Translations under genes and position numbers: made by a program
Assembly (NCBI GenBank): GCA_010093685.1
Contig: MU006219.1
Span: 949,531 to 1,013,530 of the forward strand
Source of the DNA: Ophiobolus disseminans
Taxonomy: Eukaryota; Ascomycota; Dothideomycetes; Pleosporales; Phaeosphaeriaceae
Direction: 5' to 3'
DNA length: 64,000 nucleotides
The notes under the pieces: generated by a model
What the model was told of the DNA's origin: nothing
What the model saw: only the letters and a program-made list of their open reading frames with translations
The model's database searches: none
Shown here: positions 36,153 through 49,038 of the stretch, one piece after another
Layout of the letters: every line of letters begins with the position of its first letter
How positions within the stretch are numbered: the stretch's first letter is position 1

Positions 36153-38210
36153 CTATGGGCGGTGTGACGGTAGACGTTGGGCTTGCTTTTCCGTGCGGCT
36201 GGGAGGGAACGTGGCGTTTGCAAAGGAATCGAATTCATTGTTCTGGGATGCGTACTGCAAGCCCGATGCCGGGGTCGCGGAGAGGAGAAGCATGGATACC
36301 TTGTCTTTCGGGAGGTGAGTTGTTTTGTTTTGTTTTTGGTGGAAGAGATACCGGGCTAATGTGTGTACAGGGATGAGACCTGTGCTCGGGTTGTACATGG
36401 CTTCATCTTTCGGCGAGGTAGTTGTTCCACCAATCTTCCTAACAAGCCCTCTCCGAAGCTTCGCTGTTTCGACGCCCATTTCGCCTTTAGTATCTTCGGT
36501 CTTGTCCTTCTTCGCGCGCTCTTGAAGCCACTGATCTTCGAATGCACCTATAGGGCTATTAGCGTTCGGTCAACATTTAGGAAGGACAGCTAGACTTACT
36601 CTTCCACAAAGTAAACTTCGACAGCGGACGATCGTCCACCTCATCATACTGGAACTGATTCGGGGACAGGTCCAGTCGTATGGTATCAAAAACTTTTTGA
36701 CCAAAAAAATTGTAGATGTCCTTATTATACCAGCGAGACTCCTTCGTGGATACACAGGACTTAGAGCAAGAGAAAGGCGGTGGACTGAGAATTGATGTTA
36801 GTAAGGCACGTTGAAGGAGATAGAAGGGGCGGCGACTGCACTTACAGAATGTCCTCTGGAGCATGGAGTAAAGCTTGCATAGCAGCTTCTTGGTCGTGAT
36901 CATGTGCCAGTCCACGTCGCTGGTTCTCGGACATGCGCTCCCACTTCTGCTTTGAAGCGATCTTGGCGTATCCCTCCAACTTCACCTCGGAGATCCACGA
37001 GACGTATGGGAACGCGAAATACAGACCATATCCACAGCATCGATTTGACAACAGTCGAAATGGTCATGAGCATTGAATCTCAACCAATGATTGCCAATAT
37101 ACCCGTCTTCAGGGCTGCGGAAGCGCATCTCGAGGCGTCGGAGTTTCGGCGACTTAGCCTTTGTCAAGAGCGCCGCGTTCGAGTCGGTCTCAAGGATGGA
37201 GATGGTGGGATTGACTTCGACACCAAAGAATCGGAACCAGCCCTTGAGCGTGAAGTTCAGTTGTATCTTATTGAGACAATTGAACTTGAGCAGCGGACCA
37301 AGTTTTGCCTCTGCAACAAGCACAAAGAGCTGATCATCGTTGAAGCACTTCAACGCGCTCTCCCACCCGATCTTCAAAGCTTCCTCACACACCTGCTTCC
37401 TCACCCGCAGAACCGCAAGATTGGGAGTATGCACAGGCTTATACGCCTCGTGTACAAAATCATCGAAACGCATACTCTTGTAGTCGTACGACTCAATCAA
37501 CTTCTGAGTGTACCCGGCACCAAGCACGATCCCCGTGACACGACGCACAAACTCGTCCTGCCACGTCCCATCCATCTTGGGCAACGGGTATATCTCGCGA
37601 CCGAACACGTGTTCGTATATTGTGTTCCGCGCATCCACCGGCAAATCCATGAAGCCGAACACTCGACCATTGCGCTGCCAGAACGTGCGCGTCATTTGGA
37701 ACGTCGTACGGCCTGCGCCGACTTCAGCATGGGGAATCGTTAGTAGCCACTCCTTGATAGGCATCCACTTGCCCCACGTCTTGACGAACAACATATCGCC
37801 CTCCAAGCTGCCGAAGCGCGGATACACCGTGACTGGAACTGTCATGGGGAACTCGAGACCTTGTTGCGTGAAGGTGTAGAACTTGACCGTGTGCTGCGGA
37901 TGGCACGCATCGTGTGGCCAAATAGAGGGAGCGACGGTTGCGCTATAGACGCGCACGCCGGCGTTGGCGAACATGCAATCGTCGCGCCGAATTTCCTTCA
38001 GGACTTTGTAGATGGTTCGAATGACGGGGTCGTACTTTGGTTGTTGGATGGGCTGGTACTTATACTCGTAGTCTTCTTTGAAGGCGCTGAAGTTGCTGTT
38101 CCAGGGCTGGAGCATCAGTGTAAAGCGCTGGGCGTAGGAGTTACCTGACTCGGCGTGAAGGATGGGCCGAGCCGAGTGATCATGCGGCCGCCTTTGTCGC
38201 GCCCGGGCAT
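36153..38210 (-). pseudogene. 2EXR-like fungal protein, copy 1, with one frameshift
   Basis: Exon 1 (38145-38210) encodes MPGRDKGGRMITRLGPSFTP and joins across a GT-AG intron to an exon running down from 38106. The core contains GFMDLPVDARNTIYEHVFGR, the LP-x-R-x-x-IY pattern of fungal 2EXR/F-box-like proteins of unknown function. At about 37020-37028 the frame breaks: reading ends soon after VDMVC, but continues in the next frame as YFAFPYVSWISEV. Copy 2 shows an uninterrupted equivalent of equal length, so a 1-nt loss is the simplest explanation. Downstream introns are intact (donor at 36845, exon 36600-36784, exon starting at 36547). The final exon is uncertain beyond about 36369, though the frame stays open to a stop at 36153. 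It may be a recent pseudogene or an assembly error. Confidence 0.6.
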
Positions 38211-38623
38211 CGTGAGGATGGGCGAAGTAGTGGTTGAAGAATGGGGGTTGATTGGAGTTAGGGATTGAGACGGTTGCAGATTGAGTAGATTGGGAGTTGA
38301 GGCTATTGAGGGAAGACTAACGGACAATGAGCTGATATCTATAAGAAAGAGATGAGGCTTACAAGCATTAGCAAGAACGAATTGGGGGATCCTCGTTTCA
38401 AGCATACCGCACGCTGGCTTATATTCATGTGCAAAAAGGCAACAAAGAAAGCAATCGAGGGCATATACTCTCAGATCCCATTTGGAACGGAAGACAGCAT
38501 TCTTCAGAGCGGATTTTGGTTATGTTCTTCCGTTATATATCATTCAATCTGAGTCGCTGTTGTGAGTAAAGAAACAGGTATCTATATGCAGCCTCTCGAA
38601 TCCTACCCCGAATGACGTTCCAA
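38211..38623. other. Gap between the two 2EXR-like copies
   Basis: About 410 bp, expected to contain the promoter of copy 1. No gene is seen. Confidence 0.5.
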
Positions 38624-39805
38624 CTAGGCGTAATCAAACCCATCAGGGGCGCTATAGCGGCCAGAGATATAGCGCACCGCCGAGGTACCACAAATTGTGT
38701 TGCTGCAGGTACAGGGTGGAGGACTATAAGACGTCAGTTCCGAACAATACTGTTTGCTACCTAAGTAACACTTACAGCTGCGCGTCGGGTGTCGCGAAGA
38801 TGGCTGCCATCTCCGCGGTCTGGTCATGAGACTGCGATCCCCTAAAGATGGCATTCCACTTTTGTTTCGAGCTGGTCTTGGCTCTGCCAGTCACCGTCAC
38901 CGTCTCGATCTTCTGGATGAATGGGTAGGCGAAGGTGCAGATCCAGTCTACCACAGTTCCCTGGCAGCACTCATAAGCTCACTGCCTATAACGCCCCAGA
39001 CCCTCCTTGTGATCGAGGTTGCCCCATGGGCTGGTCACATTGCCTTCTTAAGGCAGTGGAAGCGTAGCTGCAAGTCTTTGACGCCCGGCAGGTCCTGAAG
39101 ATACTGGCCAAGTGATGACTGCGCACTGAGCTGGAACTGAGGATCGATCTCGACACCAAAGAATTTGGAGTACTGCTTGTTCGCGAACGAGAGCTCGATG
39201 ATCTTGAGGTAGTTGTAACGCATTGCTGAGCCGAGGCGAGCATCGACAGCCGTGGTGAAGACCAAGGGATCGAAAAAGCGTTTGCGCATGACTGACCAAC
39301 CAATACTTAGAACCTCGTCATGGACCTGCCATAATACACGCAGAAGGGCTAGATTGGGCGCCCATGTCGAGCGATGGGCCGGCTCTGCGTATACCGTTCC
39401 AGAAAGCAGGCGTGCTATAGGACTGCTTGAACTACGCTCATTGTAGAGGATATCGTAGTCATAAATCATTCCAAGCGTGAGTCGAGCATCTTGACGTCCA
39501 GTAGGACCGTTGAGTTCAGAGTGTGCGACCGTGTTCAAGGGGTAAATCTCACCACCAAGAGAAAGCTCATAGATCTGGTCGCGCAACTCTTGAGGAAGGT
39601 CGAGGAAGCGGAAGTGCTTGTAATTAGCCCTCCACATCCTACGTAGAGCCTTCCAGCCTGCCTTACTAGTGAGGTCACTCTCGGCAGTACGAGCGGGTAG
39701 CCAGTCCTTGAAGCGCTCCCACTTTCCGCCATACCAGACATGTATTGTCTCGGGACTGTGTGGGCTTCTTCGTGGCTTCAATCTTGGCCGCTGCGTTGTA
39801 CACAC
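38624..39805 (-). pseudogene. 2EXR-like fungal protein, copy 2, 5'-truncated
   Basis: Homologous to copy 1 over most of its length: HFRFLDLPQELRDQIYELSL, then GGEIYPL, and a C-terminal half containing VVDWICTFAYPFIQKIE and SSKQKW. The last intron sits at the same place and phase as in copy 1 (after AQL / DIL, before PPP), confirming paralogy; the stop is at 38624-38626. Copy 1's first about 120 residues have no counterpart, and there is no ATG in the open frame before homology begins near 39740. The frame is also broken near 39030-38965 (a TGA directly after KKAM, then a second stop in the alternative frame) without a usable intron. The 5' end overlaps the 3' end of the adjacent GTPase gene in another frame. 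I consider it a pseudogene. Confidence 0.6.
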
Positions 39806-41866
39806 TTTTCATTGCCGTTTTGAAGAAATCCCCGTTGTCGTTGTTGCTAACTTGAACTCGCAGCTTCTTGAAGAACAACTTCATCTGCGTCTTCATCTTT
39901 TTGATAGCCGAGAAGATCTGCGGCTTGCGATAGCCCATGTATTTGCGGAAAGCCTTAAATTGTGGACCCGAGACAGTGGGATGTAATCCATCGATCAGCG
40001 CGTCGACCTCCATGCTGATCTCCAGTGCAAGGTCTGACTCGAAAACGTCGACACCGTTGATTAGGCTCATGAAGAGGGGGTCAATTGTTGCTTGTACAGC
40101 GTGAAGCAGCTTTGCATTCCAACTCGTCCAGGCCTGCGTCCGAGTTCGGTGACTTCCATGCTTCAACATGAAGGCTCGATGTCGGGAGCCATGCCAGGTT
40201 GCCCACTTGTCGCAAAGGGTTCCAGCAGATTCGATCCACATTGGCATAGTGTCACGTATGGTTACGAGTGCTGGCTTGAAGCGTTCCTCTATGAACGCGT
40301 CTAGGCGTCCGCAAAGTAGCTTCTCGATGCGTGTGAGGGTAGTGTCGAAGTCAACCTTGATCACTACCGGCGGCATTGCTACAGGCTTTGTGCAGTATAT
40401 CTCGATCAAGCTCAGAAGAGCGGGCAGCGTGATTTTGACGTCATCGAGCATGTCAAGCTGTATACGCTCACAAGGAATACCAGCAAGTTCATGGATGAAG
40501 CCTGGGAAGCCCGACGACTCGACAGAGAGTGGAAGTTCTAGCGTCAAGTTCTGGTCGTAGCCTTTGGTGTTTTCAGTGTACGCTGTTGAAGATAGCGCGA
40601 AGACTTTGAGTTGGCGCCCGTTCGTCATGTCTGCGTAAGTCGAGATTAAATCCTTTGGTATCCGTCGATTGCGTTCAAGTACAAAGATTCTTCTTTGCTC
40701 CAGATCGACGCATTTAAGCTCGAACCCCAGGCGATCTCGGGTTTCCCATAAGCTTCGTGGAGTTCTGTCGAGTTCGTGAGTGATATCTTGCTTCCTTGCC
40801 TTTAGGTATTCCAAGTCCTGGATTTCGCCGACGTCGAACTCCGTATTGAACAGGTTTGTCACCTCAATATCCTTCTCGGACTTTGTCAGTGCCACCATGA
40901 CCGTCTGGTCGGGTTGTCTTCTATGGCAATCTTTCAGCAGTTCAAGCATAGCATTACTACTGCTTGCTCGGTAGATCTCTTCCGCGACGACAACGAATTC
41001 GCACAGCGGGAGCTGACGATGCGTTTTTGATTCGCGGTCCTTATTGATGTCTCCTAGGCCTGGATAGTCTCCGAGTGAAACCCGGAGTCGAGTTTTTCCC
41101 AGTATCTCGATGTTTGCGACCAGGGATGTTAGATCAAAGGAGAGTGCATACCCTGTGTCGTACCCCAATGTTAGTCCGGCGTAAGGGGCTAGGACTTTCT
41201 ATAGTTCTTCTGGGGACGTGGCGAACAACCCGTCTTTGCTCATCTCTACCAACTTCATCCGTCTTTCTTCTGCCCATATGCAACATTGCTCATGGACGTC
41301 CATGGTGGGGCTCTCTACCTGAGCGAGGAAGACTATCAATGCTTCCTCAGACTCAAATTCTGGTATGCCAGCGAACAACGACATCAGCACTTTTTTGCTC
41401 TCGTTGCCTTGGTATCTGTGATCTTGATCGTGTTGTTGAGGATCATCTGTGCCTATGCTTGCAAGCACATTCGTGACGTGACTGAGTACGGAGTCTCGAC
41501 AGGTGTGGGCCCCACAGATTGTCAACTTTACTTCGAATGGAGGGCTTGCGAGATCATCGCGGTACGAGTACTCGATTGGATTGCGGGTGACGCTCTCACC
41601 ATTGCCTGCCTACACGAGTTAGCTTAGGACTTCCCTATTACAAGATCATGTGCATACCTTTTGAGTCAAAGCTGGGTTACCCAGGAGCTCACCCACGGCT
41701 GTGGACTTTCCTTGTCCGACCATGCCAAAGAACCCAACGAGTTCGGCCTTGCTGTGATAGATTACTCTAGCAGCGTGTATTTTTGGTAGAAGCGACGCAG
41801 TCAATTCAGTGTTGTTACTTCTGTTCACTTCGACCACAAGCCCTTTAACGATGTCTAGACATCTGA
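39675..41866 (-). pseudogene. SLIP-GC-like large GTPase, disrupted by an in-frame stop
   Basis: The visible coding begins near 41866 with LDIVKGLVVEVNRSNNTE and a Walker A loop FFGMVGQGKST, then an intron (41610-41657) and EYSYRDDLASPPFEVKL. The reading frame then meets TAG at 41199-41201, but continues in exactly the same frame after it (KVLAPYAGLTLGYDTGYALS) for another 500 codons. These include the G3-like DYPGLGDIN. The P-loop, G3 motif and long helical C-terminus fit dynamin-like/SLIP-GC-type fungal GTPases. No start codon lies in frame before an upstream stop, so a 5' exon is missing or lost. The 3' end runs into 2EXR-like copy 2 and ends in sequence borrowed from it. Confidence 0.6.
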
Positions 41867-43130
41867 TTTCAGCCTAGTTGAAAGCAGGGTGGTATATAGG
41901 ATATGTGGGAAGAGAATCCTCTGCAGGATCGTGCTGCACAATGTGTGGAGGTTCGATCGACAGGTCATCACTCTGTTCCTTGTGCTTGTCATATTCTTCC
42001 ATCCTGCGATCTATTTTCTGGCGAGGAGTTGGCATCGGGAGTTTGTGAGCGGGTCGAAGAAGTTCCGAAGATGCCGTTGTATATTGTCAAATTTGATGTT
42101 TGCCAATGGATACCACTACACTTACCTCGCCGTTTCCGTCAGATTGATACATTGCCTGTCTTTCGCTGGAGCTGCTGTGCAAGGAAACTCATTGCTAAAG
42201 ACATTTGGTCAGTTAGACGGTAATCAAGGAAGGGTATTTGGGTAAAGAAGGGCGTGAGATAAATGGGTATGCCGTGATGAGGTTGGATGAACTGCTCCGC
42301 AGCCAGGCCCTCTATATAGCTGGTGGTAGGAAACAGCAATCGAAGTACCTTCCGTGGACGGGCCATTAAGTTTACGGCATCAAAGACAGTTTCTTCCACA
42401 AGCCTCCCTGCGCTCCGGTGACAAAACCAGTAGCAAGCCAAGCAATTCGTGCGTACATGTACCTGGACGTCTTAGCAGTCAAACAAGTGTGTCATGGGCG
42501 AATAGTTGAGCACACCTAGGCTTCCATGTGCGAAATTGCGTGGGCACCTGTTCAACGCCCATAAGACACTGCTTCACACCTAAGCCCTGGTTCATCTGAG
42601 TGCTGAGCTGAAAGAGAAAAATTGCTTTCGCTTTACGTTGCCGCACGTCTTGTCTCCACGTGACACCAAACTTCCGGTAAGTTTTGGATCACGGGAATTG
42701 CCGTGTGCCTGTTTGCTTGGATTGCTGCAAACGTGTGGCTGGTGAAAAGAAGACATGAGACTGAACAAAGACATCAGTACGTGGCCACAACAAGATGTGC
42801 GTGGCTGGTATGCACTGTAGTTTGTTGACTCTCCTCTGGACCTGTATGTGGTTTCGAAGCTTCGCCGAATGACACGGTCATGTTACAACCGTAGTGTGGA
42901 TAATTCAAAAGTTGTTGTATTTCGCTATACACCGAGAGTGGTGATACCAGTATACGAAGTATGTTCCGCAATGACCACTCCTAGTATCATGACGCCCCCA
43001 AACCCGGGTATTGCCGCGAAAGACCTCACCGAACTCCAGGTATCAGGAAGGAAATCACTGCACCATATTGTTCACTTCACGATCAACGACTGCTGGTGGT
43101 TTGAGACACCCCAGCCTTCTGTGACAGCCC
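41867..43130. other. Gene-poor region upstream of the GTPase relic
   Basis: About 1.26 kb without a gene I can support. A minus-strand open frame at 42139-42441 (contains VLRLLFPTTSYIEGLAAEQF and IPIYLTPFFTQIPFLDYRL) looks protein-like but begins with a non-ATG codon. It could be spliced in phase to the GTPase relic (donor gtatca, acceptor near 41878), which I could not confirm. Confidence 0.35.
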
Positions 43131-43541
43131 CTACATCAACGTCTGTTGGTGACTCGCCATCTTCCAGCCTCCCGTGACACTTTTGTTGTCCTGCCCATCC
43201 AGGATCCACGCGCTCGAACAGATGGCGCGAAAGGTCTCATTTGCCCTTGTCGCTTCTACGCGATAGTAGATAAGCGCGCTATCCTTGCCGAGCGGGACGA
43301 CCTCGTCATGACTGAGTATGTATGATTGCCAGGGTTTGAAATCGGCGCCTTGAAGCATTTCGTGGACAGAGGGCGAGGAGACGGCCGTGAGCAGGAAGTT
43401 GCCTGGAAAGATCATGACAGGGTTGGCGGAAAGAAGAGGGAGGAGGTCGGAGCCGGACTTGCACAGGGCTGCCCATGCGCGGTGCTCGAGCGCGCAGATT
43501 GCGGCTGTGATGGCTGGATTGGTTAGGGTTGGAGTCGTCAT
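43131..43541 (-). CDS. NTF2-like (SnoaL/DUF4440-type) small protein
   Basis: A single exon of 136 residues starting MTTPTLTNPAITAAICALEH. The pattern of an N-terminal helix with EHRAWAALCKSG, a middle region with DLLPLLSANPVMIFPG, a SHDEVVPLGKDSALIYYRV strand pair and a final strand ending in MASHQQT is typical of the cone-shaped NTF2-like fold of SnoaL/DUF4440 proteins. These can be enzymes or ligand-binding proteins; the role here cannot be assigned. The final HQQTLM replaces the HQQTP ending often seen. Confidence 0.8.
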   Translation of the reverse strand: MTTPTLTNPAITAAICALEHRAWAALCKSGSDLLPLLSANPVMIFPGNFLLTAVSSPSVHEMLQGADFKPWQSYILSHDEVVPLGKDSALIYYRVEATRANETFRAICSSAWILDGQDNKSVTGGWKMASHQQTLM

Positions 43542-44579
43542 CGGGGCTGATGGCGGGCGCGGGCGCGGTCACAGAAAGCTGATTGTTCGAGGTGGTTCCT
43601 GTTGTTAATGCTCCAATTCCTTGGTGATGTTAATGGTAGGAGACGACGGTGATATTGATGTTCACAGTACCAATGGCGTCGCATCCCGCGGATGCTGTGA
43701 CATCATATCAAGTCATCCTTGACGCCTCATCTTCAGAGGAGGGCGCAGCTGGTTTTCGTGCCACCTACCTCCCAAGCCAAGCAGATCGCCACGCATCGAT
43801 GATGTTGCCACAGATCTTCCATGCGTACTGCTGTGGCGCAGGCATGCGCGTCTTGACTGGCCCAGACGTGCAGTGCTTGCTTGTCGGGTAAATTTCTTGC
43901 GCAAGGCTCGTAGGTGATACTCGCCACCAAAATGAGCTGAATCTTGATGAATAGGTTTGGGCTACTGCATGCGGTATCGTGCATGTCAACAGTTCTCCAT
44001 AATCAGCATAATGACTGAACGTGTTGTTGCAACTGTCTGACTAAGAAGTGAATGCGATGTCGCCAATGGATTCGTGATAAGAGGCAGCCTCGCATTGGCG
44101 GCCTAGATGGCGTTTGCAATGAAAGGGCGGAGAAGAGAAAACGGTTGACGCGGCTGCCTGTTCCGATAAGATAAGTCACGCGCGCCATGACAAAAGCGGG
44201 GAGATATCGGTCTGGTTAGCTGTATAGCACGGTAACAGCGACAGTTTGTCTTGAAGAATGAGGCTCCAGTGAGTCAAGTTAGGCAACGTGAGAACCTTTT
44301 CCGGGCCGAGGTGAAGGCACAGACGAATAATAGAAACGCAAACAGCGAAGGGTCAGTAGGTAATTGCTGGAAGCTGCGGGAACTTGGAGCACGGACCCTT
44401 AGTCATCGGTGACGCGATTGCCTTGCACTGCCGCCACAGCCCTCTCCGTACAAGTACCTCGCCCTCCCCTCTGCCTTCCTTCTCCACACACTCTCACATC
44501 TACACCACACCCTCAACACGAGCACTTCTCAACCAGAACACCAATACACATACACACTACCAACCACACAACCACAGTC
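43542..44579. promoter_or_regulatory. Upstream region of polyubiquitin
   Basis: About 1 kb between a divergent NTF2-like gene and polyubiquitin. The last 140 bp before the ATG are strongly C/A/T-rich and almost G-free on the plus strand, typical of 5' UTRs of highly expressed fungal genes. No stress element is claimed. Confidence 0.45.
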
Positions 44580-45954
<1,375 letters not shown>

Positions 45955-46632
45955 GCGCGTTACGGTTGATACTGGTTTGGCAAGGCGTTCATGGCGTGGT
46001 TGTGGCCCACGGGCTAAATCACGGGTGGATCGGATACATTCATAGTTCACACGGGTACTGAACCCACCAACAATGCGATAAGCATGCCTACGGGCTGAGA
46101 ACTCGCTCTTAAACACTTACGCCTTTTCTTGATGCTGTGATGATGGCTAACCAACAATCGTGATCATGAGCTCTTTGACCACCGACCGTACGTGCCCGCT
46201 TCTGCAACACCAGCATCAACATGGACAACCTCCGATAAATGCGACCTTTCTCCTTGGCGCAATGTCACCGCTCTCTACCGCGACAGCTTCCGACGAGCCC
46301 CACCCCGCCCTGACTGACGCAACCATGGGCGGCGTTTATCGTTATTCCCGACATAGCTCCACCACGTTAACACCACCTGGAACTTAGAGGACGCACTTAT
46401 AAGCGCCATCGATCGAAGTGGACAGGTAAAGCAAGCTCCAAGACTTCTCTCACAGTAAGCGGCTCCATTCGAACCAGTGAAGGACACGGTAGCTTAACAA
46501 TCAGACAGGGCAATCGCAACCCACAACAGACAGACGCCTACACAACACGGGACGCGTTCAACGAGCATCATCTAGCATTGCAACTATCACCCGAGTCGAG
46601 TCACATCCAGAACTACACACTTGCAACGAACA
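45955..46632. other. Intergenic region polyubiquitin to aldo/keto reductase
   Basis: A 678-bp gap between two plus-strand genes. No gene is seen; the right end carries a C/A-rich 5'-UTR-like stretch. Confidence 0.6.
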
Positions 46633-47854
46633 ATGGCCGAGAAGAAGATGGAATACGTCAAGTAGGTGCTGTCCGATCGTTGACACACCCCGCAACGAGC
46701 ATTGCGCAACTCAAAGACGCCTTGCTGACAATGCAACAGCTTGGGCAAGTCCGGCCTTAAGGTCTCCAAGATCATCTTGGGTGCTATGAGCTACGGAAGT
46801 ACTGAGTGGCAGCCGTGGGTGCTGAATGAAGCCGAGAGCCTCCCGCTTTTGGAGCACGCCTTCAAGAGCGGCATCAACACTTGGGACACGGTACGCAGTA
46901 CTCTAGTTCAGTCGCTAGATCCACCAGCAATGCTAACACGGCTGTTCTAGGCCGACATTTACTCGCACGGAGTGTCTGAGCGCATTATCGGCAAAGCTCT
47001 CAAACAATACAATATTCCTCGGAACAAAGTCGTCCTCCTCTCCAAATGCTACTTTGGCGTCGACGAAGGGAACTATGGCCGCCCAATCGCTCAGTCTAGC
47101 GTCAATGACGGCGATACAGTGAACGAAGTTGGTCTGAGTCGAAAGCACATCTTCGACGCGGTAGAAAAGAGCGTTGAGAGACTGGGTACATACATTGATG
47201 TGCTCCAGATCCACCGTTTGGATCGAGGCACACCACGGGAGGAGATCATGAAGGCATTGAACGATGTCATTGAGAAGGGCTGGGTCAGGTACATTGGCGC
47301 CAGTTCGATGGCTGCTTGGGAGTTCCAAACGCTCCAGAACATTGCGGAAAAGAATGGTTGGCACAAATTTGTCTCGATGCAGAACTACTACAACCTGATC
47401 TACCGCGAGGAGGAACGAGAGATGGTATGCTGCGCTACCTCATCTTCAGCTCGAAACTAACATAATCGCACAGATCCCCTACTGTCAAGACACCGGCGTG
47501 GGCCTCATCCCCTGGTCTCCCATCGCGCGCGGCGCGCTCACAAGGCCATGGTCCGACCGTTCCTCCAAACGCGCGGAGACCGACAAGTTCGTATCCGCCC
47601 TCGTCTACGAGCGCGAGTTTGCGACCGACAAGAAGATTATCGAGCGCGTGGAGGAGATTGCGAAGAAGCACAACGTGAGCATGGCGTGCATAGCTACCTC
47701 CTGGTGTATCAAGAAGGGCGTGTGTCCCATCATCGGCATCAGCAGCAAAGAGCGCATTGACGAGGCAGTGCAGAATGTGCACTTCAAGTTGAGCGACGAG
47801 GATGCAAAGTATCTGGAGGAAGTCTATGTGCCGAAGGAGAGGCAGGGATACTAG
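46633..47854 (+). CDS. Aldo/keto reductase
   Basis: An NADPH-dependent (beta/alpha)8 barrel oxidoreductase, probably cytosolic; the substrate is unknown. Four exons (46633-46661, 46740-46890, 46951-47424, 47474-47854) give 344 residues, normal for the family. The catalytic tetrad is visible: Asp and Tyr in WDTADIYSHGVSE, Lys in VVLLSKCYFG and His in VLQIHRLD. The cofactor-binding end has PIIGISSKERIDEAV. The sequence resembles the YakC/versiconal-hemiacetal-acetate-reductase-like group of fungal reductases rather than the yeast GCY1 group. There are no secondary-metabolite genes next to it, so a primary or detoxifying role is as likely as biosynthesis. All introns are GT-AG and phase-consistent. 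Confidence 0.93.
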
Positions 47855-48072
47855 ATTTAATCAATAGGTAGATCGAGCAAGTCAACATTAGCACCATTTG
47901 CCTGTTCCAGTCGGTCTTCACCTTGAATATCAGCCTCTGCTAGCCTCAACGTGCGCTTACTTTCACGCCATCACTTTCCACTAAGTGGTCGAGACCAGCA
48001 TCTTCCGCGTCTATCAGTACCACCCTACCTTAGTCGCTGTCATCATCTCCCACCGCGAATAAACAACTCCTC

Positions 48073-48675
48073 TCAGCCCTCCCACCGTATCTCGCACTCC
48101 AACACACACTCCCCACCACCAACCACTCCATCACAACTCCACACCCCTCCCCGCTCCACAATCTGCCTCGTATCCCCATGCACATAAGCCGCATGCTCAC
48201 CACAACGTCTCACACACACCCTCGCAGACACCGCGCTCAAATGTCTCAAACCTAGCACTCTACCTCCATCACCACAGTCCTAGCCCCGCACCATACATTG
48301 CCGCGCACGTTCGTTCAACGCAAAAAGGGTCCATTTGGACACCCCCACCAGCCACCAAATCTCTAGCGTGACACACACCTCCAGATTACCCACATCGGGT
48401 GCGGCTAGGATCTTGATCCCGGGCAATAGCGGCTGATCTGCGGTTCGAGGCGTTGCGTTGGCGCCGTTTGGGTTGGTGGGTTGTTGGGGCGGGACATTTC
48501 GGGCATGGGATGAATGGGCGGTGTGTGTGGGATGAAATTTTTTCCATTTTTCAGGAGAGTTTAGATGAGGGAAGTGAAACGCCGAGGTTCTTGATGAGGG
48601 TGTTTGGGTGTGAGGATCAATCAATTTAGGGTAGACATCACGATGCTGCAATAGGAAGTGTGTTTGAAAGTACAA
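48073..48675 (-). pseudogene. Possible gene or relic with one in-frame TAG
   Basis: The minus-strand frame is open for 131 codons, meets TAG at 48280-48282, and continues in the same frame for a further 68 codons to TGA at about 48073. The parts flanking the stop look protein-like (VCVTLEIWWLVGVSKWTLFA before; VSARVCVRRCGEHAAYVHGD and SCDGVVGGGECVLECEIRW after), with several cysteines. I do not recognise it. A CAG to TAG change would explain the break. It may also be chance, because the N-terminal part is low-complexity Pro/Thr/His. Confidence 0.25.
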
Positions 48676-49015
48676 ATTTCATGTATTTTCCACCAGATAG
48701 CTTCCATCTGATTGCGGACAGTAGGTTTTCACACCTCGATATAACCTAACACTGCAACTCCTAGGCACGTGTCCAGCTGCCCCATTGCGTGGGAAAGCCA
48801 AGTGCACCAAAAGCCCAGAGCCAGCTAGATCAGATGGTGAAGATGCCAAAGCCGAGAATGCAGATGCACATGTAGTAATGATGGTTCCATTTCCCCCAAT
48901 AACACTTGATAAATACACAGTCGTTGTCGAAAGAAGAGGTGGACAGATCTTGATGTCGTGTCGTGAAAGATATTTTGCGGAAAAAGCAATTCATACCATG
49001 GGGTAATCAATGCTG

Positions 49016-49038
49016 CTCGCTTGCTCGCTCGCTCGCTA
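49016..49038. repeat. GCTC/GCTT microsatellite
   Basis: A short run of tetranucleotide units (gctcgcttgctcgctcgctcgc) with no coding context. Confidence 0.7.

Noticed and set aside
37000..37040. Programmed -1 frameshift or short intron in 2EXR-like copy 1
   Set aside because: No slippery heptamer is present, and a 43-nt intron would remove residues that are conserved in copy 2.
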